This document shows positions 62,903 to 64,000 of a stretch of DNA of 64,000 nt, piece by piece. The notes beneath the pieces were generated by a model. The model had not been told where the DNA came from. It made no database searches and saw only the letters and a list, made by a program, of their open reading frames with translations. The translations under genes were made by a program, and so were the position numbers. The stretch is from Achromobacter sp. MYb9 (lineage in GTDB: Bacteria > Pseudomonadota > Gammaproteobacteria > Burkholderiales > Burkholderiaceae_B). The stretch is taken from positions 62,001 through 126,000 of the forward strand of contig NZ_PCOQ01000004.1 of NCBI RefSeq assembly GCF_002975275.1, read 5' to 3'. Within the stretch, counting starts at the first letter, position 1. Each line of letters starts with the position of its first letter.

Positions 62903-63898
62903 TCAGGCCTGTTTCACCAACAGGCTGTCCAGTATCTGCAAATCCCGCGCGCGGATGCCTTCGGTCATGTAGTCGATGAAGACGCGTATGCGCGCGGGCA
63001 GATGCTCACGGCTTAGAAAGCACAGATAATGCCCGCGGTCGTCCGGCGCGTATTGCGGCAGGCAGGCCACCAGGTTGCCGGCGCGCAAGTGGTCGCAAAC
63101 CTGGTAACCCGCCATCTGCGCGATACCGTGGCCGTCCAGCACGGTCTGCAGCACCAGATCGGCGTCATTGAACGTCAGCATGGCGGGCGGCGCGACCTTG
63201 CGCAGTTGGCCGTTCACCTTGAATTCCCATTCGTAGACACGCCCCGATGCGAACAGGAAGTTCACGCAACGATGGGCGGAGATTTCCTCGACGCTAGCCG
63301 GCAAGCCATGTTTGGCTGCATAGGCTGGCGAGGCGCATAGCATCATCTGCATCGGTATCACTTTCTTGGCGATCACGCGGCTGTCTTCCATGCGGCCATT
63401 GCGGAACGACACATCGACGCGGTCCGTCGTGAAGTCGGTGGGCCCGTCATCAAGCAACAACTCTACCGAGATATTCGGGTTGGCCTCGCGAAACCCGTTC
63501 AGCAGCGGCGCGACGACCTTGCGCCCAAAACCCACGGTGGCGCACACGCGCAGTTTCCCCGAAGGCGGGCCCTCGCGCAGATCACGCATGTCGTCCAACG
63601 CCCCGATGATCCGTTCCACGCCGGGATGGCACTGTTCATAGAAGCGCTTTCCCTCTGCGGTCAGGGAGGTGCTGCGCGTGGTGCGAACGAACAACCGGAT
63701 GCCAAGCTGGTCTTCCAGCTTTTGCACGCTGCGGCTGACAGCGGACCGGCCGATGCCCAGGCGGTCACCGGCCTTGGCGAAGTTGCCTTCGACGGCGACG
63801 GCGATGAACGCCATGACGCCGGCATAGCTGGTGGCGAAGCTGTCGGCCAGGGAATCTGGTCCGTTGGCCGGAGGGGAAGCTGAGACGGGTGTCGGCAT
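62903..63898 (-). CDS. LysR-family transcriptional regulator
   Basis: A 331-residue LysR regulator. Helix-turn-helix near 25-80 (FIAVAVEGNFAKAGDRLGIG, SAVSRSVQKLEDQLGIRLFV) and a C-terminal effector-binding domain with FRNGRMEDSRVIAKK. ATG 63898 was chosen; the frame is open to 63973, but the added residues are not family-like. It has a 20-residue Ser/Ala/Pro-rich leader. It converges on the Ohr gene with an eight-base gap, so its target may be this stress operon or genes beyond the window edge. Confidence 0.88.
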   Translation of the reverse strand: MPTPVSASPPANGPDSLADSFATSYAGVMAFIAVAVEGNFAKAGDRLGIGRSAVSRSVQKLEDQLGIRLFVRTTRSTSLTAEGKRFYEQCHPGVERIIGALDDMRDLREGPPSGKLRVCATVGFGRKVVAPLLNGFREANPNISVELLLDDGPTDFTTDRVDVSFRNGRMEDSRVIAKKVIPMQMMLCASPAYAAKHGLPASVEEISAHRCVNFLFASGRVYEWEFKVNGQLRKVAPPAMLTFNDADLVLQTVLDGHGIAQMAGYQVCDHLRAGNLVACLPQYAPDDRGHYLCFLSREHLPARIRVFIDYMTEGIRARDLQILDSLLVKQA

Positions 63899-64000
63899 GG
63901 TGGCGGCATCGCAAAGTAGGTGGGTCCTACCGATAAGACGGCGCGCCGGGCCGTTTTGTGACATCGAACGCAAAAAAAGCTGGCTTTCCAGGGGAAAGTC

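Overview
The window is high-GC, densely packed DNA typical of Burkholderiales, most likely Achromobacter or a close Alcaligenaceae relative (Bordetella group). The grounds are three Bug/TctC-type binding proteins lying apart from any TctAB transporter, a BvgA/BvgS-like regulatory pair, an hpnCDE squalene module, an hpa aromatic pathway end and a D-aminoacylase. That placement is inference from gene content. I see no rRNA, tRNA, insertion sequence, prophage or CRISPR array.

Layout. 1-1955: tail of a homoprotocatechuate pathway (hpaG end, hpaH, hpaI). 1983-14507: a chaperone-usher fimbrial operon with six pilin-like subunits, one usher and one chaperone. It is enclosed by a BvgA/RocA-like response regulator, a RocR-like REC-EAL phosphodiesterase and a BvgS/RocS-like multidomain sensor kinase. 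The region between the regulator and the major pilin carries a perfect inverted repeat of the BvgA heptamer. 14558-16581: an SDR gene and alanine racemase. 16712-19765: hpnC-hpnD-hpnE, which make squalene from farnesyl diphosphate. 19815-20764: a fluoride channel and an HdeD-like membrane protein.

20953-25390: an operon behind a Fur-box-like sequence, encoding a PepSY-like membrane protein, a DUF2271 protein with an ApbE flavinylation motif, a DUF4198 protein, ApbE and a membrane-anchored flavodoxin/NADPH reductase. It looks like an iron-responsive electron-export chain to the periplasm. 25398-30073: D-aminoacylase plus Bug receptor with a divergent LysR, then another Bug receptor gene. 30137-36722: an eight-gene operon (GntR regulator, Rieske dioxygenase alpha and beta, Bug receptor, ferredoxin reductase, ferredoxin, a small protein and a 2-hydroxyacid dehydrogenase), closed by a 15-bp hairpin. 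36886-39752: a PEP-hydrolase-family/Tm-1-like pair with a divergent TetR.

39838-50999: a catabolic island with an AGXT2L-type class III aminotransferase-fold enzyme, an APH-type kinase, an HDAC-like amidohydrolase, a GntR regulator, a class II aldolase, a complete Dpp/Opp-type importer and a GhrA-like dehydrogenase. 51010-59655: a CopA-type copper ATPase divergent from a MexEF-OprN/GesABC-type efflux system. The gap between them holds two promoters with the 19-bp spacer of MerR/CueR-type control. 59691-63898: a possible ClbS-like protein, a peroxide-stress set (PfpI, AhpD-like, NmrA-like, Ohr) and a LysR gene; the last 100 bases are upstream of that LysR gene.
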